This document shows, piece by piece, positions 22,682 to 44,659 of a DNA stretch of 64,000 nucleotides. Source of the stretch: Sipunculus nudus (taxonomy: Eukaryota; Annelida; Sipuncula; Golfingiida; Sipunculidae). Position 1 is the first letter of the stretch; every line of letters starts with the position of its first letter. A program made the translations under genes and the position numbers. The notes beneath the pieces are model-generated. The model did not search any database. It saw only the letters and a list, made by a program, of their open reading frames with translations, and was not told the DNA's origin. The stretch is from the NCBI GenBank assembly GCA_026874595.1, contig CM049322.1, forward strand, positions 24,961,400 through 25,025,399, in the 5' to 3' direction.

Positions 22682-22768
22682 ATATGTGATGAATCTGGGT
22701 CACGACCGTCGGTTTCGCCTCACCTGACGAGGCGAAACCGACGATCGTGACCCAGATTCATCACATAT
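22682..22768. repeat. Near-perfect palindrome, 40-bp arms, 7-nt loop
   Basis: Left arm 22682-22721 begins ATATGTGATGAATCTGGGTC and ends GGTTTCGCCTC. Right arm 22729-22768 is its reverse complement with a single mismatch (CGACCG versus CGATCG-type). The spacer is ACCTGAC. It lies directly beside a long (AT)n tract. It could extrude as a cruciform or form a long RNA hairpin. Confidence 0.97.
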
Positions 22769-22770
22769 CG

Positions 22771-22771
<1 letters not shown>

Positions 22772-22834
<63 letters not shown>
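22772..22834. repeat. (AT)n microsatellite, ~60 bp
   Basis: Uninterrupted AT dinucleotides adjoining the palindrome. Similar tracts are at 20505-20535, 21489-21518, 22328-22370 and 23740-23766. Confidence 0.95.
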
Positions 22835-22839
<5 letters not shown>

Positions 22840-23731
22840 CATTATTTGACCAACAGAAAAATACATGCATCAATAAGTGTAGTGTTGTAACTTAATTGTA
22901 ACTTTTAAGTAGAAGATGGTCAGCACACATGTAAAAGAACTGAAATGGATTAACTATTATATGTTACTGAATCTGTCAAAGGATACTACATCTGTTTTTT
23001 ATGAAGAGCTTCTGATAATGTATTCCATAATATAGGTTTTCGTAGATAAATTATTTTTGCAGAAATTAAGTTCGAACTATTGCCAGTTGGAGTTAAAAAG
23101 AAATAAAGATAGTCTGACCTGAGGTAATTAAAGTACATAAACACACATATTAGAAGTGAAAAATACTCATTGACTGTTATTTGCATACCATTTTCAGCTT
23201 TATATTATTATTGATAATGCAGCTTTCTGACATAAAGCCTGGGCATCTAGCTCGAGTGACAGTAGCTGGGTATTTAGAGGTGATTTTAAATACCCCAGAA
23301 TCAAGAAACCGGAAGCTTTCATATAGTCTCTTGGTGTATTCAAGGGTATATTTTAAAAATGAGGCATAGCAAGCATCTAGTGAAAGTACAAATAGCTTGC
23401 ATTGATTGTTTAACAGTTTTTGGCCATCCAACATCATTTTTCAGAACAATCACAGGGTTTGGAGACTTCACTTCTGCACACAAACAAAATAGAAAAGAGA
23501 GATAGTAAAAAAACATGAGAGAAATGTGTAAGTATATAATCCCTTTACTGTTTAGATTTAGTTCAGAAATTTTCAAAGTCTGACACTCTTTACATTTACA
23601 TTACGAACAATATCTTGCTGAATTTTTGTTCTTTCTTCACAAAATTTCAACAAAAACAACAACACTAGTTTCTTTTTTGGTCAATAGGAACCTTTAGAAC
23701 TGATAATAAATATACATTATTATATAAGTTT

Positions 23732-23766
<35 letters not shown>

Positions 23767-24043
23767 CTATATTTACATTACAGACAAAATCTTTTTTGTT
23801 TTTCTTCTATCTTTTCAATATGGGAACAACATTACCATAACCGCGCATAGAGAAACATGAACATTTTTTTTTTACTTAAAAATCCAAATTTTATATCTAT
23901 GTGTGTGCATACACAAAATAGCATGAAATAAATTTGAGTTGACAAACATAACACTTGCCAGTAGTTGACTGGTATAAGTGTTAGCAGAATTTTAGGGGGC
24001 GCGCGCCCCTTTGCGCCCCCCCTATGAATACGCCCCTGTTCAT

Positions 24044-26284
24044 GTGCTACTTTATGTAAGTTCTCATGATCCACATGTAAATTTTCAAAATTATAAAACA
24101 ACTAGACCAACAAAATATATTTGGCATTGCTGATAAATATAAATTTATATGTCTTTGATTTTTTTTTTGCAAATATAAATGTGATATACAATTGTCAGAA
24201 GTTACTCAGCAAATCCTTTATGTTTTAAACTTTGATGTTAAATGCATAAAGATAAAATGCATTTTAATATAAAAACTAAAAAACTTAATTATTAAGAACT
24301 TAGTTCTAGAAATGTGTAACTGTGTGTCCCTTCTGTGTACAGAAGTACTTGAGAGAGGATTTGTTAAGAACAAGCAATTATTAAATTACCTTTATCACTG
24401 GAAAGAATGAACACCAGGTTTTGGTCACTTTAACTCCCAAAATACCCAAGGCTGTACCAGCTTTTATCATAAGGGAAGTGGAAATAAACATCCCTTATTA
24501 TACCACTCCCCTTATAGGGGGAAATAAAGCCTGCCTAAATAAATAGCTAATTGTGTTTAGTTTACAGAAAAAAAAACATATTTTCATTAGGTAGTGTACG
24601 TTACTATATATTTCAATTATGTGTAAATTTCATGTTTTCAAAACCTGAAGGTTCAATGCCTAATTCAGACATATGAAAAGGGAGACGGGCCACCATTCCC
24701 ACAACCACTCCCGACAGGGTTTGACCAGGAATCTCTGGACAAAGAAATCAGTTATTGATGTTATAGGTGCTTCATGCTTTCCTGAATGGTTATTCTTTAT
24801 TACAGGCCTTTTGGCATGCAACATAAGTTGAACATTGATATGTTTAAAACCATAGGAAATATTTTTATTCAAATTCCTTTCTAAGAGTGACAGATCGTAT
24901 CTTGCTGTATCCCCAGTTAGCCCCTAAACCTGAAATCTGTTGCGTCGCGTCGGCGGCTACGTACAACCCTAATTTCAATAGGTATATTATCTATAGTTAT
25001 TTGTACAAGATCAATCCAGTTTAATGTATTTGTATGGTTTGCGATCACCGTTCATATATTACACATGTTTCTGTGGAACAGCCCCAGATAAACTGAGTGG
25101 CCATGGACAGGAAATAGAATCCCCCAAGTAGTCCTTTTCCTGTTGGCACCCATCAGGTCGGTACATGGTGGCTTGTCAGTAATAACAAACGGCGATAATT
25201 TCAAAGTGGAACATTTTTTCTCAAGCACAGTTATACTTTCACGAATGGTCTAATATGAGCGTTATGGAAAGGTTTTACCAGGATTAATGAAATCCTTATA
25301 AGTCGTGTAAAAATTAATATTTCTTGTTTGTTGGGCGATAATGTAAGATGTGAAGACACTTCAATACATAGCCACCAATAATTACAAAATGTTAGATATA
25401 TCTGAGAGTAAATTTCCTCTGGAAATTAACAGTTGTTGTGACAAGATCTTTCCTCACCGCTCTACCTAGTCACCATCCCATGTATGCACTGGATGGGATT
25501 CGAAGCTCAGTACATGATGTGTGTCTATAAAAAGGAGATAACCCCTCGGTTATTCGAGTATCTCATTTTTAAAGACAACAACCTGTAAAGATAAGCTAAT
25601 TGCATGAAGTCCCTGCTTAATTAAGTCTATAACTCTTATAAAATGGGAACAGTACACAAAATATTGTGGCTGCTACATAAACATTCTGTTTCTGTCATGG
25701 CGGGTATGAGCAGCAGGACCCGTGTCTTCTTAGACCAAAATCCACAATAACTAAGGTAAAATGCACTTACAGTTGTATTGAAAATAAGAACTTTTTGCCG
25801 TTGTGAAGAAGTTTTAATTTCACCCCATCCGTGAAACTGAAAATAAAACTGCCTTTTCCGGAAAATATGATCGTATCATGATCAAGTACCACTTATCTCT
25901 ATTTATGGGGAGGTGACGAAACAGTCTTCCGTGCATGGTGCAAGACGTTTCGTTGCTACTGGCGGCTGTTCACTACAGTGGCATGGTTGCCCCCAGCGAG
26001 ATACAGGTTTATAGATAAAACATAATAAGCTTTAAATAAACAAATGTGTCTTTACCTGGCTGTGTCAACCATTTCTAATAATTTAATTTAAAATAAGTAA
26101 ATGTGCTGGTAGACATTGGCATTGCTTGGAGCTATTATTTTTCTGTTTTATATCTCTGTGTGCCATCTATAGTTTGTTTCATGGAAGGGTGTCCTTTGAA
26201 ATTTGGCAATAATATCATAAATTGGCAGATTAATTCTGCATGGAATGCTGCAATGAAGGTAAGGGGTAAAGACCAAATTATGTT
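24044..26284. other. Unassigned; upstream of UBA52
   Basis: No gene recognised. The UBA52 non-coding first exon might lie here or further 3'. For example, CTTTTCCGGAAAA near 25854 combines a pyrimidine run with an ETS-type GGAA, as in ribosomal-protein promoters, but no donor could be fixed. Confidence 0.35.
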
Positions 26285-26301
26285 CCCCCCCCCCCCCCCC
26301 C
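26285..26301. repeat. Poly(C) tract, 17 nt
   Basis: Seventeen uninterrupted C. Confidence 0.95.
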
Positions 26302-26349
26302 AGGGGAGACATGTTTTCAGTACCAACGTCAGTTGTTGCCATCATTGTC

Positions 26350-26690
26350 TGTAGGATATCTTGTAAATGCGATTACTTTGAAGGGCTGCATATTTGCCTC
26401 CAAAATTTTAAACACTCATTTTTCATCAAAAATGTTGGACAAGTTTGAAACCCAGTGACCTTGACCTTCACCTTCAAGGTCAAATCTGCCAAAATGTGAA
26501 ATTTTTGTGAACCTCATTACTTTTGAAGTATTTATCATTTCGTCTTTAAATTTGGTGCACCAGTTGTTCCACAGATGCTTGGATAGTTATTTGTGGCTGA
26601 CATTTGGCCTGAAACAAGGTCAGTTCAGATGAAAACAGAGAATCCTCAAAGTCTGTTTCCTTTGTAACGAAGTATGGAAACTCCAGTGTA
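26350..26690. repeat. Dispersed-repeat-like segment with AGGTCA half-sites
   Basis: Contains TGACCTTGACCTTCACCTTC followed by AAGGTCA (about 26456-26484): two direct TGACCT half-sites facing an AAGGTCA, i.e. an inverted arrangement of nuclear-receptor half-sites. The flanking wording ('aaatttggtgcac', 'caaaatgtgaaattttt') resembles animal dispersed repeats. Boundaries not determined. Confidence 0.4.
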
Positions 26691-26999
26691 TGGGTGCATG
26701 TGTTAATTTAGTGGTTTCAGCGCAATCTCTTACAAGGGAATCCTCATCCTCAATCCTTCCTGGTAACATGTCAAGCATGTATCTGTTATGTATATGTCAC
26801 TGTATTCATGGATTTATAACTTTTTTTATATTTACATGAACGTATAGTTTTCATTACTATTGACATGCAGTCTATATATATATATTAAATAAAGTGGAAA
26901 AGCAGAGCAGTGATTTAGTATGATTTGTCACAACGATCAATGCTGGGGCGTCTGCAAGCAGACAGCATTCGTGTCCCTGACCTCTACAAGAAGACTCAC

Positions 27000-27195
27000 C
27001 TGCGCACATTTCTGCGTGCATGGAAAAGGGACAAATGATTTACACTTGTGCGACTTTTCTGTGTGCTGAAAAAATAGCTCGGCGCACTATGTTGATTTCA
27101 CACGCACGTTTCCGCATGCATGGAAAAGGTATACCTGATTTACAATTGCACGTTTTTCAGCCGTGCGTTTCCGCGCCCATGGAAAAGGGGCCTTA
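27000..27195. repeat. Repeated TTTCYGCRYGCATGGAAAAGG units, likely transposon end
   Basis: TTTCTGCGTGCATGGAAAAG (about 27009), TTTCCGCATGCATGGAAAAG (about 27109) and TTTCCGCGCCCATGGAAAAG (about 27168) recur, each near GATTTACANTTG-type sequence. The last ends in GGGGCCTT. This looks like subterminal repeats of a small DNA element; the other end was not found. Confidence 0.5.
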
Positions 27196-37070
<9,875 letters not shown>

Positions 37071-37132
37071 ATGATGTGTTAACCATCTTACCACACAACA
37101 CAAGCATTTCCTATGTAAATGTGGCCAAGAAT

Positions 37133-37334
37133 ATTAAAGAAATATTTCAGTGTTTATTTGTGTTTGTGCTTAGTTTGAGAGTGAGCACCAGACCTGAAAG
37201 AGACTGTAGAGGTGTCATTATGGTTCTGTATATGAAGTTTAAATCTACCTTTTTATCAATTTTTATTAAGACAGCAGAGGGGCATAGATAAGCTCAGCAG
37301 TCCTATACTTGTATATACAGGTAGCTCCAATAAA
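37133..37334 (+). terminator. UBA52 polyadenylation signals (candidates)
   Basis: ATTAAA at 37133-37138 lies about 63 nt after the stop, with a GT-rich stretch (TGTTTATTTGTGTTTGTG) about 15 nt further on, a good cleavage context. A canonical AATAAA is at 37329-37334. The first fits the short 3' UTR typical of ribosomal-protein genes. Confidence 0.55.
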
Positions 37335-38330
37335 TCAAAAAATTTCTTCAAAGGGGTGTCAATTTCAACCTGATAACATCAAAATATTAGGGTTTGACCA
37401 CAGGAGAGAAGTCAACTTTCTTTACCTCTATTATACTGGGTTGGGGACAACTTGATGAGTTTTAAAAATTGCAGCATTTGATAGCAGCTGACTGACTGAC
37501 TAAAGCTAGAATTTTGAGATTTTAATGGAGCCGATAGTCGTGTTGCCCACACAAGCCAAGCAAGGAACCCAAAGAGACCGCCAGCGTTTACCCATCCCAA
37601 TGACCGGTGAAAGCTAAATCAGGATGCAGACCGGCACCGATCTCAGTGGCAAAGACCACGCCTATGCAGAGTGCTGAACCCTTGCGAACGTAAAAGAGTT
37701 CGCTGTCATTATATTCCTCCTCAGCAAGCAGAATTTTGAGGCTTTATTTTACGTATATTTAGTATGGGATTTGTTGCCTCGTGCGGAGTGTCAGCGTGAT
37801 ATGTTTGCAGTGTGTTACATACTGTATGCAGTGTTGAGAATACAACTACCGTAATTGACGTAATAAGTGCCCCTTCCGTAATAAGCCCCCACCCTCCCCG
37901 GATTTCGGAAGAGATCACGATAAGAAAACTAAAAGGATGAGCCATCATAACCTCACCTTTTTCCCTAGTAAATATAACGTTGGGCAAGGTAATGCTTACA
38001 TTTCTCCCGGCCAAGCTTAAAGCTGACTGAAGGGCACCCGAGGTAACCATATAGGAATGGCGCTTTGTCCGTCGGGGAATCCGTTTGCAGGGCATAAATC
38101 GTAACCACTGGACCTAGAATCTTGGTGAATATCCAGGGAGGTCTATAAAAAATCTCCTTTAAAACCTGAAAGGTCCGTGCGACCTATATTCTCGCAGCTA
38201 TCTGGCTTGAAAGTACCTCCAAGAATGATTAAAAAAATGATATACAACCTCCACCATCTTGTTAATTAATGCATGAATTGCCATAAATATTGTCTTGAAT
38301 ATTGACCATGAATAATTTTGTCAGTTCCGG
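37335..38330. other. Unassigned; possible transposon end
   Basis: No gene recognised. 37850-37915 (CCGTAATTGACGTAATAAGT then GCCCCTTCCGTAATAAGCCC) looks like a repetitive-element end; TTATTACGTCAATACGGTA at about 48543-48561 is similar in inverted orientation. 37540-37700 is GC-richer but unrecognised. Confidence 0.4.
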
Positions 38331-38455
38331 ACAAATGGTGGTGCCACCTGCATTTTTTCTGGGTTTTTTTTTAACAATATTTTGCTATTTTTAGACTGAC
38401 AAATGACAGCAATTATGCAAGTTTCTCAGCTGTGGTTTCACCTGGTGTCCTGAAA

Positions 38456-38640
38456 CAAGGTATGTTTTATGTACATTGTTACAGAGACAAATTACTCAGG
38501 GGAAAATATTGGGCTAATCCGGGATTAGAACCCATGTCGATGGCGCACATGTCACGCATTCCAACCGCTTCTCCAAAAAAACAAGCTTCACTAGCGAGAC
38601 AGTTCGGTCCGCTTTTATGTCATCCCATAACACACCCCCT
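38456..38640 (-). mobile_element. tRNA-like SINE copy, minus strand
   Basis: Read on the minus strand: AGAAGCGGTTGGAATGCGTG (A-box-like D arm), an anticodon-like GCGTGACATGTGCGC stem-loop, then the B-box-like GGGTTCTAATCCCGG, the order expected for a tRNA-derived head. The preceding AAAAGCGGACCGAACTGTCT and following TTTTCCCCTGA are shared with the plus-strand copy at 46141-46305. No tRNA acceptor stem forms. Confidence 0.6.
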
Positions 38641-38715
38641 CTTTAGAGCTTTCTGCTATCAGAACAAGACTAATTATCCCAGGAGTCACACTTTTGGTGA
38701 GCTAGGTGATGGTAA

Positions 38716-39566
38716 TTGTATCCGCCAAAACGAATTTTGCGGATACTCTGTTTATGACCGGGTTCCTCCGCCGTGTTTGTTTCCGGAGAATTCTTCTGAG
38801 ACTACTGGACGGAAACTTACACCAGTTATCGGGTCACATGTGAACTGGTGCCTAACCAATTTGCCTTGACCTCTGAACTTTCCTCTCTGCCCAGCGTCCG
38901 TTTGTGCATCTGTTTCCACACGTAAACCCACATATCTCGGCAACCGTTTGACCGATCAGGAAAAAAATTGACAAATGTAGCCCTTGGATAGCTTTATAAC
39001 ATACACAAAAATGGTGGCGGCACCTGCAACCTTGTTTGCACAGTGTCCATCTGTTCATCTGCCTTGGGTTAAAATCACTCATATCTCGGCAGTGGTTTGT
39101 CTAATTCACCTGAAATTCGGCATGCGTGTACATCCTAGATAGCTTTCTTGTTTTTATGACAAGTGGCGCCACCTACATTCATGTTCATGCCGCAGACATC
39201 CATGCTAATATCTCCGGTCTGGTTTGACGTATCTTCCTGAAAATTTGCATGTGTAAAGATCTCTCATAGCTCTTTATCATACACGAAAATGGTTGCAGGT
39301 GGCGCCACCAGTTTTGAAACGAGTCCAAAGATATGTGGGTTAATGTGTCAAAACAGACGCACAAATGGACACACTGGAGAGAGGTAAGGTCAGAAGTCAA
39401 CGCAAAATGGTTAGGCACCAGTTCACATGTGACCCGATTATTGGTGTAAGTTTCGGAAAAATCGGTCCAGTAGTTTCAGAGGAGTTCTTCGGAAACGAAC
39501 GCGGCGGAGGCAGCGGAACCCGGTCAAAAACAGTGTCCGCAAAACTTTGTTTTTTTGCGGATACAA
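38716..39566. mobile_element. TATCCGCC-ended element, copy A
   Basis: Left end TTGTATCCGCCAAAAC; right end TTTTTTTGCGGATACAAA. Subterminal inverted sequences match: ACCGGGTTCCTCCGCCG on the left and CGGCGGAGGCAGCGGAACCC on the right. The left end is itself a hairpin (GTATCCGCCAAAA...TTTTGCGGATAC). The interior has words shared with the GGTGGCGCCACC repeats (ATATCTCGGCAACCGTTTGA). No coding frame recognised. Confidence 0.65.
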
Positions 39567-39959
39567 ATATATCATGTCTGGATCCTTTGCTCAAAGTTGT
39601 TTTTTCATTTCAAATTCAGGTTCCAATCAAAAGTGAACACACAAGAGTCGTATCGAATTCCATTACCGTGCATGTTGCTGTGAGTGGCCGGATAAACTTC
39701 TGATCCTTGACCTCGTCGTGCTTTGGAATTAGCGTCCCCAAATCTGCGATGCTGTGAAACCCAAAGCCGCAGGTAATTTCTGTGGTTGGTTCGACAGGTT
39801 TCATACCTGTTGTTATAATCAGATCACGTTGACGTTTACGGTTCTCAAAACAAGGAAGGCACTTTGTTTCCAATCGTTTTAAATGACAATGAACAACACG
39901 TAAGGCGATGCAAAAAATTACCTTCACATACAGTGCGGACGTACGATACACAAGTTAGA
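39567..39959. other. Unrecognised 111-codon minus-strand open frame
   Basis: Minus strand 39951-39616 is open, with a mixed, protein-like composition (KRLETKCLPCFENRKRQRDL, ITCGFGFHSIADLGTLIPKH). It has no internal repeats and no clear splice sites or family match. It may be a transposon-gene relic or chance. Confidence 0.2.
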
Positions 39960-42137
39960 ATTCCCGGTTAGTGGTTCTTGCAGCGATTGCAGTCTGTGCA
40001 GGTGGGATTACTTGCATTTTTAGCGAACCTGTGAGCTTATGGGATGGTGTGGCGTCGTTCGTCGTGTGTCGTGCGTCGTACGCCATAGCTATCTCAAAAA
40101 CGGCAGGAGTTAGCATCACCAAATTTTTTTGCAAATAATCCGTCATCCAAAAAACTCTTTCGGATTTTGTTTATTTTTTTTCTGACTGCATTTTCTTAGA
40201 TTTTATAGGGAAAAAGCTAAAAAAGCTTTAAAAATCATCTTCTCCGAAACTGTCCAGGCAAATTGTCCAATATTTCACAGAAATGATCCCTGGAACAATC
40301 TTTCTCAAGTTGGTTCGAATGGTTCCAGTTTGGAGATTTTTGGCCGAGTTACAGGAGGTTGAACTTTGTTAACTGTGCAAAAAAGCATATTAAAATTTAA
40401 ATCTCAGAAACGGCTGTAGGTAACTTCACCAAATTTTATGCCAATGTTGGTCACATAGGTCATATCTGAAATTGAGGTATTGGTGGCGCCACCTGCACGG
40501 GCTTTCTTGTACAGGGTCATCAGTGCCTGTATCACACTGAGGGCTACAAAAAACTCTTCTCTGAAACCATATGGCCATAATGTTTGATATCGCACAGAAA
40601 TGATCTTAGGGTAGTGCTTTCTGAAGTTTGTTCAAATGGTCTCTTTTCAGTGACTTTTGGCTAAGTTATGGGAAGCTGAATTTAGTCATATGCCATAACA
40701 GCCCATTTTAGCTCAGTGTCTACAAAGATCTTCTTCTCAAAAACCACTGGGCCAAATTCTTAAATCTCACACATTAATTATCCTCAGATGTTGATAATTC
40801 AAGTTTGTTCAAATGGTTTTGGTTCAGTGCTTTTTGGCTGAGTTACGGGAAGCTGAACTTAGCCAGTTTGCTGTATCTTCTTATATGAGTTATAAACTTG
40901 CGAAACGTTTTTCAATGCCAATGAAGCCAGTTTGTTAAATATTTTACAAGAATAATCCCTACAATAATTCTTATAAAAATTGTCATTAATGGTTCCACAT
41001 GAATGATTTTTGGCTGAATTATGAAGATAAAAATGATTCATTTTACCATATATGTCAGCTGTGTGAAGCAACTTACATTTAGTCTGGCACCAGTTTATCA
41101 GCATCTATTACATCATGCCACTAGACATTTAGATTTCAGGTTATATTTGGTTAATATTGAAAGAAAGTTTTTTTTAAAAGCTTTTAAAAAATTAGATTTG
41201 TGATTTAAGTTATTCATCATACCAGGCAATGTTACAATCATTGATAATCAGCCCTCTGTGGCTATATAAAGACAACTGTACGTGGATTATAAATTATTGG
41301 TATCCCTACTCAACTTAATTCAAGAATTTGCCATCAATGATATATATCTGTAATTTAATTTTGCATTCAGTATGCATCCGTAATAATTTTTCATATATTC
41401 CCGATTTCTTTTTTTTATAAAAAGTCAGCTGAAAAGCATTTTGTATTGGGAAAATAAATTTCAAAGATATTTCAAGTAGGGCCATGTACAGATGGCAGCA
41501 CTTGGTTTACCATTGGCAGATTGCCAGTGCCTTGATGTTGGCCATTAGCCAAGATGATGTCAGCTCTATAAATAGTTTTGGCACAGTGCTAGGATTGGAA
41601 GAAGTGCAGCCAGGTATAGATCAAAAGTTCACTCAGTGCAGTAGCTGCAATAATTTCTAGCTTTGGCAGAGTGCTCACTGCATCATATTTGGCACCAAAG
41701 TTCAGCCTGAATCTATTTATAGCTTTGGCAGACTGCCAACTGTGTCAGATTATGCAACAGGTCAAGAGTTCGCTCAGTGCAACCAGGTACAGGTCAAAAG
41801 TTTACTCAGTCTAGCCAGGTGCAGGTCAAGATTTCACTCAGTGCAGTAGCTTGCGGCAGCAATTTGTCACAGGTCACTCGGGGTCAACTGCCTTACATAC
41901 CTAAGCCTTGTTGGCCCAGTGCATCAAACTCTGGGGAAGTTTGATGTATTGGACTGATACCTGTCTATGCGTCTCTGATGGTATTCTCATTTACAAGACA
42001 GGTGGTGCCACCTACAATAATTTTTGCACAGTGTATATCCCTGCTTATTTCACAGGAGGGGTTTGACATATCAGTCTGACATTGGGTATATGTATATATC
42101 TCTTCGTTGTATAGACTGGTGGTGCCAGCTACAATCA
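39960..42137 (+). repeat. Composite repeat, copy 1
   Basis: Begins with GCGAACCTGTGAGCTTATGG near 40022, followed by GTCGTN-type decamers. Then come repeated paragraphs with ACGGCAGGAGTTAGCATCAC and TTGGTCACATAGGTCATATC, GGTGGCGCCACCTGCA at about 40482, ACCAGTTTATCAGCATCTAT at about 41090, and CAGGTCAAGAGTTCACTCAG-like tandem words (41600-41850). The same paragraphs recur at 46690-48100 and 61540-62340. Confidence 0.7.
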
Positions 42138-43385
42138 TTGTATCCGCCAAAACAGAGTTTTGCGGATACTATGTTTTCAGTCAGACACCGACGCTGCTGC
42201 CATCGCCGCATAGGTTTCCGGAGAACTCCTACATAACCACTGGGAAGAATTTTTTAAAATTTGCTGAACTGCTGCGCCCTCATTTTTGGTAGACCTCTGA
42301 CCTTTCCTTTCTGCCCAGTGTCCATTTGTGCGTCTGTTTCCACACATAAACCCACATATCTCGGGAACCGTTTGACCGATAAGGCTAAAGATTTTGCACA
42401 AATGTAGCCCCTGGAAAGCTTTATAACATACACTAAAAATGGTGGCGCCACCTGCAACCATTTTTGCACAGCGTCCATCTGTTCATCTGCCTTGAGATAA
42501 AAATCTCTGCATTGGTTGGACTTATCCACCTGAAATTTTGCATGTGTATACATCCTTGACAGCTTTCTTGATTTTATGACAGGTGGCGCCACCTACATTC
42601 AAATTTACGCTGCAGACACCCAAGCTAATATCTCAAGAACCATTTGACCGATAGGGCAAAAATTTTGCATGTTTATAGACCTCACATAGCTCTTTATCAT
42701 ACGCAAAACTGGTGGCGCCACCTGCAATCATTTTTGCTTAGCGTCCGTCTGTTTGTTTGCCGTGGGATAAAATCACTCATATCTCGGCAGTGGTTTGACA
42801 TATCTGCCTAAAATTTGGCAGGTTTATACATTTTGGATAGCTTTCTTTTTTTAAGACAGGTGGCGCCACCTACATACAAATTTTCGCTGCAGACATCAAA
42901 GCTCATATCTCAGGAACCATTTGGCCAATTAGGCAAAAATTTTGCATGTTTATAGATCCCCACATAGCTCTTTAACATACGCAAAAACTGGTGGTGCTAC
43001 CTGCAAGCATTTTTGCACAGCATCCGTCTGTTTGTTTGCCGTGGCATAAAATCACTCATATCTTGGCAGTGGTTTGACATATCTGCCTAAAATTTTGCAG
43101 GTTTATACATCTTGGATAGCTTTCTGGATTTTGTGGCAGGTGGCGCCACCTACACTAAAATTTTGCATGTTTATACATCTTCGACAGCTTTCTGGATTTT
43201 GTGGTAGGTGGCGCAACCTACATACACATTTCGGCTGCAGACATCCAGGCTGTTATGCAACACACCTCACTCTATTTCCCCTTGCCACTCAATCCATGCC
43301 TCACTTCACCTTTCCTACTCTGATTTTGGCGGATACACGAAGTCGCTTGTTGACTACCCATATTCTAGTTTTTGTGTTGTGTGCA
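42138..43385 (+). mobile_element. TATCCGCC-ended element, copy B, with GGTGGCGCCACC array
   Basis: Left TTGTATCCGCCAAAACAGAG then TTTTGCGGATAC (hairpin); right GATTTTGGCGGATACACGAA, with further homology to copy C out to about 43385. Inside, GGTGGCGCCACC or a close variant occurs near 42441, 42583, 42712, 42860, 42990 and 43139. These mark an internal tandem repeat of about 280 bp made of two alternating half-units. Confidence 0.7.
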
Positions 43386-43439
43386 CCCATGCCAGAATTG
43401 CAGCAGTGATGTTTGTTTAATTGTTTCTTGTTCTTAGTA

Positions 43440-43565
43440 TCTAGTACTTGCATTGTTCATATACATGTTACACATGTTCTTGAAAAGTAATGGTCCAGCA
43501 TTGAAGCATTATACCTGGTGTAATCTCATTGCACAGGTTCGCATTAGGCCTGTAGGCCTTGTTAT
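43440..43565 (+). repeat. ~100-bp dispersed repeat, copy 1
   Basis: Contains CCAGCATTGAAGCATTATAC, CTGGTGTAATCTCATTGCAC and AGGTTCGCATTAGGCCTGTA. Also found at 48105-48209 (same strand) and 44660-44757 (inverted). Confidence 0.8.
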
Positions 43566-44659
43566 ATCATATATACCAGTGTATTATACAACTTTCAAAT
43601 TAAACTGCACCGATAAAGTAATAGGTTCATCTGACCGTGCAACCCGTTGATTACTGATGATTTGCAAATGGTCAATTGGGGCATTACTTCAGCTGTAATT
43701 AGTTTCACGGCACGTACATTGACAAACGCGACATAGAGTTTTGTAAGACATCTTTATTGCTTTATTACTATTATTTAGGAGAGAACATATTAATTAAGAG
43801 AAATAACAAACACCAAGTAAATATATGTCATTGTATGATACATCCACATACATACCAGAATTCAGGTCACCCGATCAGCATGGCCACCTGCAGGGTCAGC
43901 CTTCATGGACACAGTCAGTCAATGTTATCTATGACACACTTGACCACTGATTCTGCAACTAAATAATATGTGAAAGATGGAAAGTTTAGGATGAAAAGTT
44001 TGAGCAATAAACGGAAGATGGAAGGTTTTGGATGAAAAGCTTGGCTAAAATGCAGCCATAATCTTTTTTTAATAAGAGGGTTATGCGACTTTGACCTTTG
44101 ACCCAAAAATCGTAAAATTTCTTGCTTTAGTGGTGGCCCATACATAAGTCAAGTTTGAAATCCATATGTCAATCCAACCTGAAATTATTAGGAAACAAAT
44201 TATTTGTGTATGGAGGGATGGACAGCCAGGCAAACAGACGGACGGACTGGGTGATTACTATTGAGCATGCAATTCCAGTCAATGAACAGACCAGGTTTAG
44301 GGACTATAGATGAAATCACAGCAGAGAAACTGACATGATTGCTGTAATTTCACACAGTCTAAGAGAGGGTACGTTTTTCTTCCTGGTTTATAATCAAAAT
44401 AATAAGTAGCAGGGGTGCAAATTTCTGTTGCAATGGTGGTGGCGCGTTGGGGCGGTAAATATATAAAGAAACATATCTTAAGCAGCTAATACCCGATTTC
44501 AAGAACAATTGATCCAGTCCAACTAGAGAGGTAGAGACAAAATAAATACATAAAGTTCAGGACACCAGATGAAATCACATTAAGAATCTAAGAGTATCAC
44601 TGTAACTTGGTAGCGTCAAGATAAAGGCAAAACGGGCGAGTAAAAAAAAAATAGAAATA
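43566..44659. other. Unassigned
   Basis: No gene recognised. Scattered words (ATCCATATGTCAATCCAACC, GACGGACGGACTGGG near 44240) resemble ends of the repeats elsewhere in the window. Confidence 0.35.

Larger units (their letters stand above)
20419..24038. mobile_element. 3.6-kb DNA transposon-like element with GGGGGCGC-rich inverted ends
   Basis: The left end reads CAGTGGCGTATCCAGGATTT then GTAAATAGAGGGGGCGCA. The right end, reverse-complemented, reads CAGGGGCGTATTCATAGGGG then GGGCGCA. The pentamer TTCAT flanks both (20414-20418 and 24039-24043). CAGTGGCG-type ends are common in animal hAT-like families, some of which make 5-bp duplications; the assignment is inference. Inside are (AT)n tracts, a large palindrome (22682-22768), a GC-rich island (21810-21910) and possible minus-strand exons. 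Minus-strand open stretches at 23177-23437 are not recognised as a transposase. It could instead be two independent insertions. Confidence 0.6.

Noticed and set aside
25455-25510. tRNA-like words CCGCTCTACC and GGGATTCGAAGC
   Set aside because: They resemble reverse-complemented A and B boxes but occur in the wrong order for a tRNA on either strand, and no acceptor stem forms.
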